DNA of 6,013 bases from Pseudomonadota bacterium (lineage in GTDB: Bacteria; Pseudomonadota; Alphaproteobacteria; ATCC43930; CGMCC-115725), in the NCBI GenBank assembly GCA_021790295.1, contig JAJYIC010000170.1, forward strand, positions 1 through 6,013. Direction: 5' to 3'. A program made the position numbers and the translations under genes. This document shows, in pieces, positions 5,712-6,013 of this stretch (its first letter is position 1; the number at the start of each line of letters is the position of its first letter). The notes beneath the pieces were generated by a model, which worked only from the letters and a program-made list of their open reading frames with translations, ran no database searches and was not told where the DNA came from.

Positions 5712-6013
5712 AGACGGACCCCCAAATGCTCGGCGACGGCAAAGACATCCTTGTCGCCGCGCCCGCACATGTTCATCACGATCAGGTGGTCGGAGCGAAG
5801 CCGGGGCGCGATCTTGGCGACGTGAGCCAGAGCATGCGCCGGCTCGAGCGCCGGGATGATGCCTTCGAGCCGGGTCGAAAGCGTGAAGGCTTCGAGCGCC
5901 TCCTTGTCGGTGATCGCGACATATTCGACGCGCCCCAAATCGTGAAGCCAGGCGTGCTCGGGGCCGATCCCGGGATAATCGAGCCCGGCCGAAATCGAAT
6001 GCGCTTCCTTCAC
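5708..6013 (-). CDS. trpB: Tryptophan synthase beta subunit, C-terminal part only
   Basis: TrpB is the PLP enzyme that condenses indole from TrpA with serine to make tryptophan. Only the last 101 residues are in the window, about a quarter of a normal 400-residue TrpB; the PLP lysine and the glycine-rich phosphate loop lie beyond position 6013. The fragment is highly characteristic: AHSISAGLDYPGIGPEH, VEYVAITDKEALEAF, EGIIPALEPAHALAH and the C-terminal GRGDKDVFAVAEHLG. The GTG at the window edge reads as an internal valine within the conserved block and is not the true start. In the loop where the well-studied enterobacterial enzyme has Ser in LSGRGDKD (the residue facing the PLP ring nitrogen), this protein has Cys (codon 5767-5765). 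The gene ends in a GTGA overlap with trpA, the classical trpBA arrangement. Confidence 0.97.
   Translation of the reverse strand: MKEAHSISAGLDYPGIGPEHAWLHDLGRVEYVAITDKEALEAFTLSTRLEGIIPALEPAHALAHVAKIAPRLRSDHLIVMNMCGRGDKDVFAVAEHLGVRL
5719..5723 (-). promoter_or_regulatory. Ribosome binding site of trpA inside the trpB end
   Basis: The minus strand reads GGGGG at 5723-5719, seven bases before the GTG of trpA. It lies within the last codons of trpB. Together with the GTGA overlap it supports the chosen trpA start and coupled translation of the two tryptophan synthase subunits. Confidence 0.5.

Noticed and set aside
4998..5825. A 275-codon plus-strand open frame antisense to trpA and the end of trpB
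   Set aside because: Both genes on the other strand are certain. This frame crosses their junction with no domain signal.

Overview
This 6-kb, GC-rich window looks like core chromosome of an alphaproteobacterium, most likely in or near the Hyphomicrobiales. That placement is inferred from protein sequence style and from the trpB-trpA / accD-folC gene neighbourhood; I could not run a search. There are no tRNAs, rRNAs, CRISPR arrays, insertion sequences or phage genes. Coding density is very high, and the long overlapping open frames on the opposite strands are by-products of high GC.

Left part (1-2156): a truncated gene on the minus strand encodes an ElyC/YdcF-type (DUF218) membrane-anchored envelope protein. 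It seems to start at CTG. It is divergent, across 79 bp, from a complete plus-strand gene for CoA-acylating methylmalonate-semialdehyde dehydrogenase (mmsA; valine, inositol or beta-alanine catabolism), which feeds propionyl-CoA or acetyl-CoA into metabolism.

Middle part (2205-4390): a two-gene minus-strand operon, accD then folC, joined by a GTGA stop/start overlap. AccD is the beta subunit of the acetyl-CoA carboxylase carboxyltransferase. FolC makes dihydrofolate and folylpolyglutamates. folC converges on mmsA across 48 bp that hold a perfect GC hairpin.

Right part (4391-6013): a 123-residue, four-helix membrane protein gene of unknown function lies on the plus strand. It is divergent from accD and convergent with trpA, so it separates the two halves of the usual trpBA-accD-folC cluster. 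Beyond it, trpA (complete) and trpB (only the C-terminal quarter is inside) lie on the minus strand, again with a GTGA overlap. They encode the alpha and beta subunits of tryptophan synthase.

I found no convincing evidence of a new multi-gene system. The items most worth a second look are the small membrane protein, which is built from two parallel copies of a two-helix module with a histidine at the matching place in each, and the CTG start of the ElyC-like gene, which has a good ribosome-binding site.
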